64,000 nucleotides of DNA from Brachionus manjavacas. Taxonomy: Eukaryota; Rotifera; Eurotatoria; Ploima; Brachionidae. The stretch lies in assembly GCA_019054805.1 (NCBI GenBank), contig JAHQIY010000009.1, positions 1,054,001-1,118,000 of the forward strand, given 5' to 3'. The notes beneath the pieces are model-generated. The model did not search any database. It was not told the origin of the DNA and worked only from the letters and a program-made list of their open reading frames with translations. This document shows positions 22,076-34,599 of this stretch, one piece after another (position 1 is the first letter of the stretch; each line of letters opens with the position of its first letter). The position numbers and the translations under genes were made by a program.

Positions 22076-22437
22076 TGTGGTGTAGCAACCACAAGAGCAA
22101 AATTAGATGCGCTCTCTAATCGAAACTTTATTATTCATATTCATTTATCTACACTATTTACAAAAGCACTAGTCTCACCGACGCTTGGAACTAGGCTTAG
22201 AATAAAACAATATTTAATCTTTATTTACTAACTATTTACAACTTGGCTAAAATCTATTTACATCTATGTGTTTAACTAAAACTCTAACCTTTCCGTTTCT
22301 TCTATTTTATTTACACTTTGTACACCGGCTACAGAACGGCCGTTTTCTATTATAAAACTTAGATTAATAAAACGCTTATAAATCATTTAACGTTTAAAGT
22401 AATACCACTAAAAAACCCTATAAAACACAACAGAACA
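22076..22437 (+). repeat. 3' LTR (362 bp)
   Basis: Same length and, by eye, same sequence as the 5' LTR. It starts 15 bases after the pol stop codon and is followed by the CCATC duplication at 22438-22442. Confidence 0.95.
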
Positions 22438-22442
22438 CCATC

Positions 22443-23265
22443 AATATTTTGATGTAATAAAAAGGAAAAAATTAGTAAAAATTTTTAAGTAAATTGGCCA
22501 AATACTTTTATAAAATAAATCTAATTTATGGCTAGCGAACTTGTTAACAAGTAAAATGGCAAAGACATAATAGATGAAACCAAAAAAGACACTAACTGAA
22601 CCTCAACAAAGATATCCACTCGAATCCCCACTCACAATCCATGAGCCAAAAAATTATCTCTTTAAATTATACTGAACAATGAACCATGAAGTATAATCAT
22701 ATGTTTAACATCCAAGAAAAGAATGCATTCAACTAAACTACAACAAAATCTCTTCAGGTTTTGTTAAAATCAGCTCCAAAACAATCAAAAACCCAAACTA
22801 AACGTGCCTCACAAATATTTAAAAAAATTTTATATTTAAAAATTTAAAGGTAGTTATGATTCACAAACAATTTCATTATGTAATCATCTTTCAAATCAAT
22901 CTTTTTTTTCAGCTGTTATTGATAAAACACTAGAGCGGATAATTAGACACCAACTATCTGGATGTCTGGATATATTTAAAAAATTTTATCATAGGCTTAT
23001 GTAATTTTTTTCTAATTTTTAAGCTAGACATTGATTGCTTTTCGATATGACCAGGTTTTTTTTTATAAAATTTGAAAATTTTTACAGATTGTTTTTTTTC
23101 CTTTTAAAGGGACAGGACATTTTTAGACCATGCAAGATAAATTAAAATTAAAAAAAAATATTATTGAATTTTAAATTTTTATGAAACTTGGTAAAATTTC
23201 CTAAATGTTTTTAAAAAATGCCATTTTTTATTAGAAAAAAAAATTTAATTAATAATCTAGAAAAA
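22443..23265. other. Spacer with a short LINE RT remnant
   Basis: About 22912-22990 (plus) reads AVIDKTLERIIRHQLSGCL, which resembles the conserved stretch before RT motif A (LEKII...QL..YL) in LINEs. Nothing else was recognised. The remainder is AT-rich. Confidence 0.4.
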
Positions 23266-23384
23266 CTGGTGTAGATGATCAACTCGATGCAGCAGCCTTT
23301 GTGTCAGATCGAAGCTCAAAAAGATGCTCAAAAAGGTACTTGAAAAGGAGATGAGCTCCTCCCAGTATCCACTAGGATAGAATA
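23266..23384 (+). mobile_element. SINE body fragment (second copy)
   Basis: GATGATCAACTCGATGCAGC, then CCTTTGTGTCAGATCG, then GCTCAAAAAGGTAC, then AGGAGATGAGC and CCACTAGGATAGAATAGGG match the reverse complement of 8371-8486 with scattered changes. The tRNA-like head seen in the other copy is absent, so this is a truncated copy in the opposite orientation. Confidence 0.65.
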
Positions 23385-26300
23385 GGGACAATTATTAATC
23401 TAGAAAAACGCTCTAAATTGACATAAAATTAAAAATTTCATTTTAATTAATTTGAAATTATAATCATCAACTATGTAAAAAGTGTTCTCAGAATAAAGAA
23501 AAATAAAAATTTTTCAACTCTTTTTACCTCAAAGTATAGGTAAAGAATCCAAAAAAATTTAAACCAAAAACAAAATTAAGCATCGACATCATAATTTCAG
23601 TTTTCGATATTCTTTAATTAAAATCTGGCTATTTTGTGGTCATCCACCATCCGGCTAAAATATTTATTTATCTCTTTTTCATGCTAAATGTCTCGGCCGT
23701 TCTTGACTGACATCGAAATCTTATTTGGACATTGAAATTTCCAATGGTTCTAAATTAGAGAGGTGTCGCACAGAACAAATATAATATATGCATTGAGACT
23801 GCATTTGTAGGAAACATGGTTGTTAAAAAGTAACGTATCTCAAGTCAAGTCCAAGTTCGGAATTGGATTTTAATTTTAGTGACTTTGATTTTAACTTGGC
23901 CGCCATAATAACAACCTGGAATGGCAAAAATTCACATGGCCGTGATCTTTACTGTATGGAACACTAAAAATTCAAACATTGATTTTGACTCAAAAATTAC
24001 TTGATTTTTAAGTCAAAGTCAATAAAATTAAAATCCAAGTCTTTTTAAAAATTATAAAATAAAGGTCCGGACTTTTTTCTTTAATTTGGGAATTTTAAAC
24101 AACTCTGTTAAGATTTAATTTAAAATTTTATGATAAAACACTAAATTGAGAATAAAGTAATAGTGGTAATTTTGATGAATACCAGTTAACCTGATTTTTT
24201 ATATTATTTTTTAAAACAGTTAAAATGTTTATAATCATGTTTTATTTATCATGATCAAAAATTATTGCTAAATTTTTTTTTTATATTACTATTTCTAATA
24301 ATAAAGTTTAATGCATAGAAACATTATCATGTTAAGCAACATTAGATAAGTGTACTAAATATTCTGGGACTAAGAAATTTTTACAGAACTAAAAATTAAA
24401 AAAAAGAAAAGATAAAATTTGGTTGCTAGTCATAAAAATGCTTATGTGCTAAATTCAATATTTGAAAAATACTTAAAGCCTTTTTTGTATTTTTTCTCAT
24501 GTTTAAAAAATGAGAAAAAATACAAAAAATGAGAAAATATAATGAGATAAAATAATTTGACTATTGGCTCTAAATAATAGTCAATAGTCAAATTTGAATA
24601 TTGACTTTTATTGAATTTGAATAGTCAATATTCAAATTTTGAATATTGACTTCTTTTTTCTAATTTTTTAATTCACTCAATTTTAAGATTAATTTTAAGT
24701 ATTCATTTTGATTTTCAGCCTCTCAACTATAGAGATAAATGTTGATTGCTGAATTTTATTTTAAATCTTGGCTCTAAATGATAATTTATTTATTTGAAAA
24801 TTGAGAGCATAGGTAAATTAATTTTTGAGAGGTGCCTGAGCATAATTGAACATAGAATTTTAGGAGGCTTATATAATTTTTTTTTCAATTAAGCAGTCAA
24901 GCGAATACATTGAAAATACATATTTTGTCGATTTGAAGTTCTTTTCTATGATAGGTAGACACTTATGAAATGTTTACTCAAAATTCTAAATAGAAATAGT
25001 TAATTTTCGACTCCTGACTCTTTATCATTTAATTTTGTGTTTTTTGAGATCTCCTCTTCATTTGGTGTAGAGCTTTCATATAATATCTTCAATTATTGTT
25101 TTGGAAAATGACCTTAACTTTCACTAAAAAAATTAAAAAATTAAATTTTTACATCATTTTTTTTTAAAATAATTTATAAATGAGAAATTTTATAATTTGA
25201 CTTGACTTTGCTCCAAAAAACGCTTCTAATACTTCAACTAAGATCTAAGAATTTTTTTTAATTTCCTAGAAATTTGAATATTTAGCGATGGTTAAAAAAA
25301 TTTTCTAAAATTTTAGTTTTCAAGTATGTGGATTACGAATATGATGTCGGAAATTCGAAAATTAGATCAAAATAAACGACAACTAAATTAAAAAATGTAA
25401 TTAATAAAATAATATTGTGAAAAACTAATAAATTAAATAAACTTTTTTTATCTCTCAAAAAAATGCAAATTTTACACTATTTTTTTAAGTTTCTTTGATG
25501 CTGAATTCAAAATTTAAAAAAAAGATGAAAAATTATTTCAGATTCGTAATCTAGACAAAAAATATCAAATAATAAAACAAAAAAATTAAATTTTAAACTT
25601 AAAAAATACAAAAGCGATTTCTAATTGTAATAGAAATTAGAAATAAGAAAAAAACACTATAAAATATTAATATTTTATTCGGTCGTCAATATTTCCTTCA
25701 AAAGTAAATTAGATATACATTTTTTTAGAGACAATTTTTTCCATGTTGTTTCAAAAATTAAGATAATAAGGCTCAATTTTTTTAAATTCAATGTAAAAGA
25801 ATTCTATTTTTGTATTGCTATTCTTATAAGTTAAGTTATAAAAATTTTTTGAAAAATTAAATAGTTCCTAACTATAAAATTGGTGATTCCGGTGAAAAAA
25901 TTGTCTTTAATGAAATTGAACAATAAACTTTGATAAAATAATTTTAAACCATTCTTTAGACTTTGTGATTATGAAAAAATAAAAATTACATAATTTATTT
26001 TTTAATGCATCATTAACATCTAAATCTTTCTCTATATTCTAATTAAAATTATTTCTGGCGAAAATTTAAACACAAAATTTAGAAAATTTGGAAAACTTAT
26101 TTTTTATCAAATAAATTAATTAATTAGATAAGTCCCCGAGAAATAGTTCGAATTACTGAAGTCTTCGATTAAATCCTATTTTTTAAATAAATAAATAAAA
26201 ACACATAAACCGAAAACCGATTTAATTTTTGATTCAAAATTAAAAAAAAAACATATGAAGCTATTAGTATCTATTTTGCATTCACAAAAGTAAAAAAGTA

Positions 26301-27195
26301 CAAAGTTTCAAAATATTCAAAAAAATTAATGATGATCAGCAGTAAAGTAGCCAGGATTTGGACAAGTGAGCTCATTTATTTTGGTTAGATTTTACGCAAA
26401 ATAAAGAAAAAAAATATGAGAAAATTTTCTAAATGGCGTAACTCTGAAGTATTTGATTTAGACTTGATAAAATCTCAAAGCCGGTTGAATAAATTAAGAG
26501 AATTTTTTTCTTTTTTTTTCAAATTTTTCTGTCTTAAGAAGGATTAAAAATTATTTGCGGAATTCAATCAGTCAAAAGTGACTAAATGTCATTTCAATTG
26601 AAAGCATAGAATCAGAGGAAGCCGATCTTGTAAATGTTGATAAAATTTCTAAGTTTTTTTGAAATTTAAAAATAGAAGATTAATATTTTTTCTAATTTTC
26701 TAATTTTTCTATTTTTTTTTTCTAATTTCAAAATTTGTACCCATCAATTCCTCCTGCTTATCTCTCTGATGACCAGCGCTCATTTGGAAAAATTGAATTC
26801 AGGAAATAGTTTTGAAACTAAATTTCAAAAAAGAAAACCTTTTGCATGCATTCGTATTTATCTTTTGAAATTATTTAGTCGAAATTTTATCAAATAAAAT
26901 TTAATATAATCATCTATGCATTTTTTGATGCATACAATGTAATAAACAACCACCACATTTTGATTAGTTGCATCATTATAGAGCTTTTTAGATGGAATAC
27001 AAATTTCGTTTTGTTGCCGAACTATTGGGGCGTTGCGATTTAAAATGGAATGAAATTAAATATTCATGTTTTTTTTTGGTTTCTTGAATTTTAAAATCAT
27101 AAAATTTTATCATCACTTTGATGAGTAAGTTTATTTTTCAATTTTTAGAATAAATATTAGCTTGATGGATTTTAAATTTTAAGATTTTTTCTAAA
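23385..27195. other. Long AT-rich intergenic region with foldback sequences
   Basis: About 23825-24055 contains an imperfect inverted arrangement of AAGTCAAGTCCAAGTT and TTAAGTCAAAGTC...AATCCAAGTC, related to sequence near 51405-51475 and 56573-56615. About 24480-24655 contains a palindromic cluster of AATATTGACT/AGTCAATATT units. About 25316-25365 resembles part of the DDE-transposon end (TTTTCAAGTATG). No protein-coding gene was recognised. Confidence 0.45.
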
Positions 27196-27474
27196 ATGAG
27201 AGCACAAATAGATAGTAGCGAGACTATTAGTGATGAAAAAGTTTTTGAATTGGAGCAAAAACGCAAAGCTTGTATCATATCCAAAAAGTATCGGGAACGT
27301 AAACGACAACAAAATCTTGATTTTGAAAAAAAGATGCTTCATTTGGAAAGCCAAAACCAGCAGCTGAGCGAAAAACTGAGAAAACTTGACACCATCAGAC
27401 TTATGTATGGATTTGAGATTCTCAAGCATATTTTTACAGATAAAAAGTCTGAAACTCAAATCGATCAGCTCTAA
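27196..27474 (+). CDS. Small bZIP protein with atypical basic region
   Basis: Single-exon gene of 92 aa starting at the first ATG in the frame. Residues about 19-40 form a basic region (KRKACIISKKYRERKRQQ) and residues about 44-75 a heptad-like coiled coil (MLHLESQNQQLSEKLRKLD), the layout of a bZIP DNA-binding and dimerisation domain. The invariant Asn of the N-x7-R bZIP signature is replaced: counting back from YRERK, the position holds Ala. This should weaken or change DNA recognition, so the protein may act mainly through dimerisation. The zipper is short and followed by a hydrophobic helix (LMYGFEILKHIF). Two further bZIP-type genes lie at 37961-38968 and 41026-41238. Confidence 0.65.
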   Translation: MRAQIDSSETISDEKVFELEQKRKACIISKKYRERKRQQNLDFEKKMLHLESQNQQLSEKLRKLDTIRLMYGFEILKHIFTDKKSETQIDQL

Positions 27475-28364
27475 CTATTAAGTGAATTTGTACGGATACC
27501 TCTTGAAAAAAGAATTTAGTTTTTTTGATAAAAGTTATTTTAAAAATTAGTTGTATAAATTTTAAATTGAAGTTTTAGCATTATAACCAATTTTTACGAT
27601 TTTAATAAATTGGAAAAAAATTTCAGAAGCTTTTTAAAAGCTTAATACTAAAAAGTCTTTAATAACTTAAAAAATTAGTGTCATTTATTTGTATTTTGTG
27701 GGGATCAATTTCTGGATCTAAGATTTTTACTTAAAATTTTGACTATAGAAATTTCGCTATGATAAAATTAAGGAAAATTTTAATTTTATCATAATACAAC
27801 AATTAGTAGAAACTAGATGCTTGTTGAAGCGAATCTCTAAACTTATAGGTAAATAGTATTTAATTTTTTTTTCATTAAATTAAGTAGGTAAATTAAATTG
27901 AACAAATAACCAATATTTTTGATAAGCAGCAATTGTAGCATAAAAATCTAGGTTTTTTAAAATATTTTTTAAATTACTTTCTAGCTTTGCATTTTCAAAA
28001 TGTTTTTTGTTAATTTAAAAATCAAGAAAAACTAGCTATGCAATTATGAAGTTTATTTTACTAAAATAAACTTCAATTAATTCAATAATTGAATTCATAT
28101 AATATTAGATAATCATCGTCAGAATTGGAGTTAATTGAATCAATAATATTAGATAAATATAAATATTCTTACTTTTAAATTTTAACTAAAATTTCTAAGG
28201 TTCGAGTCTCAACTGTAAAAAACTTTCAATTTAACAACATCTTCAGTACTCTTTTCTGGATTTAATTAAATTAAAAAATAAAAATTTTAATTATCATTTT
28301 TCTTGCAATAAAATATACGGTTTATTAAAATTTTAAATGAGACCAAAAATTTTATTTATTTGCA
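27475..28364. other. AT-rich spacer
   Basis: Between the small bZIP gene and a minus-strand LINE. Only low-complexity A/T sequence seen. Confidence 0.5.
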
Positions 28365-29645
28365 AATCTGTACCGAACTAATGCTTCTTCAGAAAAAAAA
28401 AACAAAAATAAATAAAATTAAAAATAAAGTTAAACAGGATATTAAAAAAATGATTAAATAATTTAAAAAAATTAAAAACGCTTAGATGAAATAGCTATAG
28501 GTTAAAAATATTTAAAAATTTGAAAGTTCAGGAAAAAAGAAGAAATTTTTAGGTAGCAATTACACAATGGTGTTGGGTATTCAATATTTCTTGATTCGAA
28601 GCCTTCTTTGTATTCTTCCTCTAGTCTGACAACTAAATGACTAAGTCCTGTCCCAACATATCTCTCACTCAACTCAAAAAGTCGATTTGAGACTGTCAGC
28701 TTATTGAAAGCCTCTTGGTTCATGATTTTGGAGGCGGTATCATACTTCAGCTTCAAAATAGATCGAACTGCTGAATTTTTTTGATGTAAGTTTCTGAGAA
28801 TGAATTTAAACAAGGAAAAGAATAATCCATTCCTTTTAAAGATTTATAGAGATTACCAAATGTTTTTGGTTTTAGACCCCATTTTCTATTTGAGAGATAT
28901 TTTATTAAGTTAAGCCTTGAATTACAGCGCTCTTTTGATTCATCTACCATTGGACCAAAGGTAAGTTTTGAGTCCAATGTGATGCCTAAGAATTTAACTT
29001 TTTCCTCATTATTTAAATTGTTGCCATTACTTTTAAGGTCAAGATTGATTTTAATTTTAGTTTTTTTCTCAAAGATCATGAAACATGACTTTTCAATAGA
29101 AATTTTCATTTTCCATTTGAAAAGCCATATTTCAACTTCTCTTAGGTACTTATTTATCATGTTTTCAAGATTTCCTTTCTTTTTTAAGATAAAAAAAGTA
29201 TATATTTAATTATTTGCAAAAAGAAGTGAATATTGGCTGTTTGTTTTGTTTCTTTTTGGTATGCCATTTATGAAAATGCTAAAAAGAAGTGGAAAATTAC
29301 TGACCCTTGTGGAACTCTTGCTTTAATTGTTGATCTTTTAAAGTAAAATATTTTACAAGAAGAAACGATCTTATCCATTAAATAAAATTAGGATGTAGAT
29401 TAATTCTAATTAGCTTGTAAATTAGTCCATCGTGCCAAACTCTATCAAAAGCTTTAGAAATGTAAATAAATTAAAAGACTCTACAACTCTTTAAATGAAA
29501 AAATAAAGATTATCTGCAGTGCGTCTATGTTTTCTAAATCCTGATTGCTGATGAAAGAGTAATTTATTGCTCTCAAGAAAATTATATATTCTAGTGTAAA
29601 TATTGCGTTCAAGTAACTTGCCAATTTGGTTCACAAACCAATCAC
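28365..29645 (-). mobile_element. Degenerate non-LTR retrotransposon (family A, copy 2)
   Basis: The minus strand holds an RT with several breaks. GKLLERNIYTRIYNFLESNK followed by LLFHQQSGFRKHRRTADN (29640-29500) precedes the catalytic region. LLFANN (about 29218) stands where FADD is expected. KVKFLGITLDSKLTFGPMVD and RCNSRLNLIKYLSNRKWGL (29000-28880) match copy 1 at 6005-6238 closely. The 3' end near 28365-28400 carries GCATTAGTTCGGTACAGAT, the family tail motif. 5' truncated and dead. Confidence 0.8.
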
Positions 29646-29940
29646 TAAAAATGATTGAAGTTAAATTAAACCATGCAATTGAATGCATTAAAAGATATTG
29701 TAATATATGGGGTCTACGGATAAACATTAACAAGACTTTTCAAACAGTTTTTACTACAGCAGGCTATCGCATAAACTATTATTCAAAATACAAGCTCAAT
29801 TTTTTTCTTGAACAGCATCCAATTCCACTTGAACCATTTCGGACGTTTTTGGGTATAAAATTCGACCCTAAGCTCAGCTTCAAAAACCTTTTTGAAAATT
29901 TCTCAAGAACTACATCAAAATCCCTTTAGCCCTTCTTACA
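29646..29940 (+). mobile_element. LINE RT fragment, opposite orientation
   Basis: The plus-strand frame reads LNHAIECIKRYCNIWGLRIN, then INKTFQTVFTTAGYR, then FRTFLGIKFDPKLSFKNLF. Helical spacer, then W.L.IN..K...V.F, then FLGI.FD..L.F is the segment just after the RT catalytic box in LINEs. It abuts the minus-strand family A copy, so one element inserted in or next to the other. Confidence 0.6.
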
Positions 29941-30788
29941 ATAAAGTATTGATTTTAAAAATATTTATTTAATTACTATTCAAATTCGACACTTATATCT
30001 TATTGTAGAGGAGCTATCTAAAGACGAAAGCCTTTTGAAGATCGACAAAGAATATAAAAAAATAATAGATCTGCTAATTTATATTGTGTAGTGTTGTTGG
30101 TTATGGATTGCTTGGTTAACCAATATTGTAAATTTTGATTAACTAATGTCCGGTTAGCCAAAATACGTTAACCAAAAATCTGGTAAGCCAAAAATTAAGT
30201 TCAAATTTGTGTTTCTAAATTTTAGTTTCGGTTTAAGTTATTCAAATAAATTCTTATTTAATAAAAAAAATAATTCATTTAAATGATTTATTGAAAAGGA
30301 TTCTTCAAGAATAAATTAAAAAAAAACTTTAATAAATTGTTTAGTTAATTACCAAAAAAATTTAATAAAATTAAAAAAAAAAAAAAAAAAAATATTAGCA
30401 ATTATTATTTGATAAATTAAAGAAAATAAAAGGATTTCTTATACTTTAACGAAAATAAAATTAAAATCTAGCCAATTTTTGTTATCAATTTTTTTTCAGA
30501 ATTTTGAAGAATGTTTGAAAGCATTGTTCAATTTAGTAGCTTTTTTTTTTTACTCAAAGAAATTGTTTAATTGTTTTTTGGCTAGGAGGAAAGGTCTGAC
30601 AGAATTATGTAGAAGACTAAACAAGTCAATTCGCTATGACTAAAAATAACTCAGAACAGATTTTTTAAGCTTACGAGTAAGCTTGGAAAATTAATTTACG
30701 ATAAAAAAACAGATACAAATTAGATAAAATTGTTAATAAACAAAGGGACTGCAAAAAAGTTTAAGGAGCTTCAAAAAATTTAAAAACT
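29941..30788. other. AT-rich spacer with a small inverted-repeat cluster
   Basis: About 30100-30195 has several copies of GGTTAACC/GGTTAGCC-like words in both orientations (foldback remnant). No gene seen. The last part may be the 5' leader of the following LINE. Confidence 0.4.
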
Positions 30789-33700
30789 ATGGCTGAAAGA
30801 GAGGCTGAAGCTAAACTTAGACATAAACGGAATGAATTAAACGAAAAGTTACCAAATGGAGGCGAAAACGGAGTTCTTCGATATGGCACTCGAGACAATA
30901 ATAAACGGTACTATTGGGGTATTCGAGACGGGAGGCTTGTGCAGCTCGAACCGAGACAATAATGATCACAATAAAACAAACAATTACAATCATAAAACTA
31001 ATCGTATTAAAAATATCAAAAACAAATCAACAAATCAAACTAATCAATCGTCTAAACAAATGTCCGATCATCCTTTATTATCCTCGTCTAATTTTCAATA
31101 AAATTATTCAACTTCAATGCCATCATCATTTAGTAACATAAGGTCTTTGAAAACTATTTATACAAATGCCACATCTCTCACAAATAAGTTTAACGAATTA
31201 AAGATCTTAATTGACAATTACTCTCCACACTTAATCGGTATTACTGAGACATCGTACAATAAAAAATCGACTAGAGAGATTGATAACTACGTCGTTTAAA
31301 GTAGAGACCGATATGATACTATCGGTGGTGGTGTAGCCATTTACGTTAGTAAACAGCTAATCTCTACAGAAGTCACTGAGACTAAGTTTAATCATACTTC
31401 CATAGAACAGATCTGGTGTAAAGTTACCATTGGTAACGAAACTATACTTGTCGGATGCTTAAAAAGACCACCTAACTCAAGCAGAGAAACTTCATTAAAA
31501 TTAAACGAATCAATCTCATTAGCCAAATGCTTAGTAGATGAAAAGAAGTACAGAAGCTTATTTATTTTTGGGGACTTCAACCACCAAAAAATTACTTGGT
31601 CAAATGAAGGAGGTATTTGTGAAACAAAGAATGCACAAAGCTGCGACTTTCTGTACATGCTCGAAACAAATTTTCTTCAAAAAATGGTGATTGAACCGAC
31701 TTTCAAAAGAAACATTTTGGATTTGATGATTCCTGACAACCAGAACCGCATATATTCTGTCCGAACCGGTCCACCACTAGGCTCAACAAAGAAAAATTCG
31801 CTACATTGTACACTCCATTGTGAATTTATTTTAAATGAAAATACACCTATTTACTCAAAACCAACCATAAAACAAGTCTTATTATATACCAAATGTGATT
31901 TCAAAGCATTTAATAAATTTATCAAAAGTTCAAACTGGGATGCATTCGCCAATAGAGATGTTGATGAAATGTTCTTACAATTACTCGAAAATTACAATGA
32001 AGCAATAGTTCGATATGTACCAAAGCTAAAAATTAATCGTTCGTTAAGTAAGAAAAGGCCGAGATGGCTAAGCAAAGAGTTAAAATTGTTGAGTAGAATA
32101 AAAAAGAATCTCTGGAACAAGAATCGAGCATCTCCGAATTATTTAAAGCTACAAAGCGACTATAGAACTGCATCCAAGGCACTCGCTAAACAAGTTAAAC
32201 TAGCAAAAAGAGATCTAAAATTTGAAATTGCAATAAAGTCCAAAAATAACCCCAAAATTCTCTTTTCATACATAGATATTCATAGCGAATGTAAAGAGAC
32301 TATTAGAGCTTTGATAGATAATGATGGAATTAGCAGAACTCAAGATCAGGAAATAACTAATTTACTAAACGAACAATTCTACAAGGTTTTCAATCAAAAA
32401 GATCAATCAAACACAACGAAAACATTTTCAAGTAGAACTGATAAAATATGCGACATTGATGATAAGACGTTTGAACCGCAAGAAGTTTATACTGAGCTGA
32501 TAAAACTAAACAAAAACAAGTCACCAGGAGAAGACGAAATAAACCCAAGAATATTAATGTGCAAATAGTTTATCAGTTCCTCTCTCAAAAATATTCATCG
32601 AATCTATTCGAAGCGGTAAATTACCAAACAAATGGCGCGAAGCTAATATAAGTCCAATTTTCAAAAAAGGCAAGAGAACAGATCCTGCAAACTATAGAAC
32701 AATATCATTGACTGCAATACCTTGTAAAGTAATGGAACGGATGATTAAGAAAGTAATGGTTAAGCATTTAAATGACAATAACTTAATTACAAAACATCAG
32801 CATGGATTTGTCACACGTAAATCATGTGTCCAACTTGATCGAATCACTCGACCTAATAACAGAAACAATTAATCGAGGTTTTGCGATTGATGCAGTATTC
32901 TTAGACTTTATGAAAGCTTTCGACCTCGTGCCGCATCCAGAATTAATAGTCAAGCTGGAAGGATATGGATTTAAAGGCAAATTATTAGCATGGTTAAAAG
33001 CGTTTCTATCTGAAAGAATACAAAGAGTTTTCATCAATGGAACAGCATCCGAATGGAAGGAGGTCCTCATAGGTGTTCCACAAGGGACTAAACGTTAATA
33101 AATTTAAAGTAATGCACTTAGGAAACCCCAAAATACATAACGATAGACTGTACTCACTTGACCTCGATATTGACACTGATAATAAAGTAACTTATATTCT
33201 TGAAAACTCAACCTTAGAAAGAGATCTTGGCATAATTGTGAAGAACGATCTTAAATCGTCAGATCATATTCAAACTATTGCATCTAAAGCAAACAGCACT
33301 CTAGGCAGAATAAGAAGGGCATTTAAAAGATGGGACCAGAAAACATTCAAGCTACTTTACACAACATTCATTAGACCACTTCTGGAATATGGATCATCAG
33401 CTTGGAACCCATATCGAAGGCAAGACATCAAAATGATTGAAAAAGTCCAAAGAAGAGCTACCATGTCGGTTCCTTCACTAAGAAATAAGAGGTACAACGA
33501 AAGATTAAAAATACTTGGCCTCACTACACTCGAAGAACGGAGAAAAAGAGATGACTTAATTCAATTTTACAAATCAGAAAAGAATCTCAATATAATAGAT
33601 TGGTATCATCCACTGACAACAACACCGAGTATGAATGCTTCTGGTCCCGCAGGTTCAACAAGAGGGCAAAACAAATTATACAGCCAACTTGTTAAAAACT

Positions 33701-33945
33701 GTTCTGTCAGAGGCAACTTTCTTTCTAATCGTATCGCTCAAGACTGGAACAACTTAACGTATGAAATAAAAAATGCAGAATCAATCAACTCATTCAAAAA
33801 AAAATACGACAAATTTTTTCAAAACAAAATGATGGAATCTCAACAAAATTTATCTGCCATAGCGAGGTACTGAGTTACCGAGCTCCACGGGCAAAGCTCG
33901 TTGCAGATTAAATAATAATAATAATAATTACAGTAGTTTTACTTT
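30789..33945 (+). mobile_element. CR1/L2-like non-LTR retrotransposon with internal deletion (family C)
   Basis: A short frame from ATG 30789 (MAEREAEAKLRHKRNELNEK) may be an ORF1 remnant. The endonuclease follows (31117-31800): TNATSLTNKFNELK, HLIGITETSYN, GGGVAIYVSK, IFGDFNHQKITW and LDLMIPDN, with one stop near 31297. The RT N-terminus (31657-32568) carries KKRPRWLSKELKLL and LNKNKSPGEDEINPRIL, then a frameshift, then FLDFMKAFDLVPH and IGVPQGT at 33079. Sequence then jumps directly to NVNKFKVMHLGNPK (33094), so the catalytic FADD segment is deleted. The thumb and C-terminal part (33073-33873) is open to its natural stop. The 3' end has a GAGCTCC..AAGCTC hairpin and an (AAT)n tail at 33912-33930. 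Confidence 0.85.
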
Positions 33946-34599
33946 GATTTCGAATAAATATATTTAATATAAAAAAAGGCTTTATTTTAAAAATTTACTT
34001 TAAAATAAATATTATCCCATTGCCAAGTTTGACTTTTGATTTGAATTTTCGTAAAATATTATTAATTTATTTGAATTTATTTGTTATAAAAAAACTTCAC
34101 TTAAAAAACTGGGCTAAAATATTTTCATTTTTATAAGAATTTAAATAGAAGTTTAGTTAAACTAAATCCAACAAAAATAATCTAGATCTTAAAGGCTGTC
34201 AAAAAAACAAAATTCAAATTTTTTTTCCCTCAAAATAATACAAACTATGGAAATCGAGAAAGTTTTAAGTTTTTCATAATGTTTTTACTTGATAGGAATT
34301 TTTTTAAATCACTACAAAATAAGTATTGTGGAAATTTTCTACTTCAAACGTTAAAAATATTTACAATGAGAAAATGCTGATTCTGAGTTTTTTTTATTTC
34401 TTTACAGAAAAAAATCTAAGTATCAATTATCTTGAAATGATTGTTTCATGAATTGTAGTTTTTTATAGAATCTGCAAAGAATAAACATAAAGCTGAATAA
34501 AAAATTTATTTTATTTAATTTTTTGAACAAAAAGATTTTATTAACAAAAAGAATTTACTTTCGATTGTCTGTGAACTAAACGGTTTTTAGAAAAAAGAT
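33946..34599. other. AT-rich spacer
   Basis: Between LINE C and the 3' end of the LSM4 gene. No gene or clear repeat seen. Confidence 0.5.

Larger units (their letters stand above)
17247..22437 (+). mobile_element. Complete Ty3/Gypsy LTR retrotransposon
   Basis: The 5191-bp element has 362-bp LTRs at both ends (17247-17608 and 22076-22437), each starting TGTGG and ending GAACA. A 5-bp duplication flanks it. Between the LTRs lie a primer-binding site, a long A tract, one 1464-codon Gag-Pol frame and a polypurine tract. By eye the LTRs do not differ, and the frame has no stop or shift, so insertion must be recent and the copy may still be active. Base composition is far GC-richer than the host background, which argues for separate codon usage or a recent arrival. 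The RT active-site box reads MTDD rather than YxDD; a related ISDD-type box is known in the mag lineage, so assignment to mag-like Gypsy elements is plausible but untested. Confidence 0.95.

Noticed and set aside
24480..24655. CRISPR-like array from repeated AATATTGACT units
   Set aside because: Irregular spacing and inverted copies in a eukaryotic context; a palindromic AT-rich repeat cluster.
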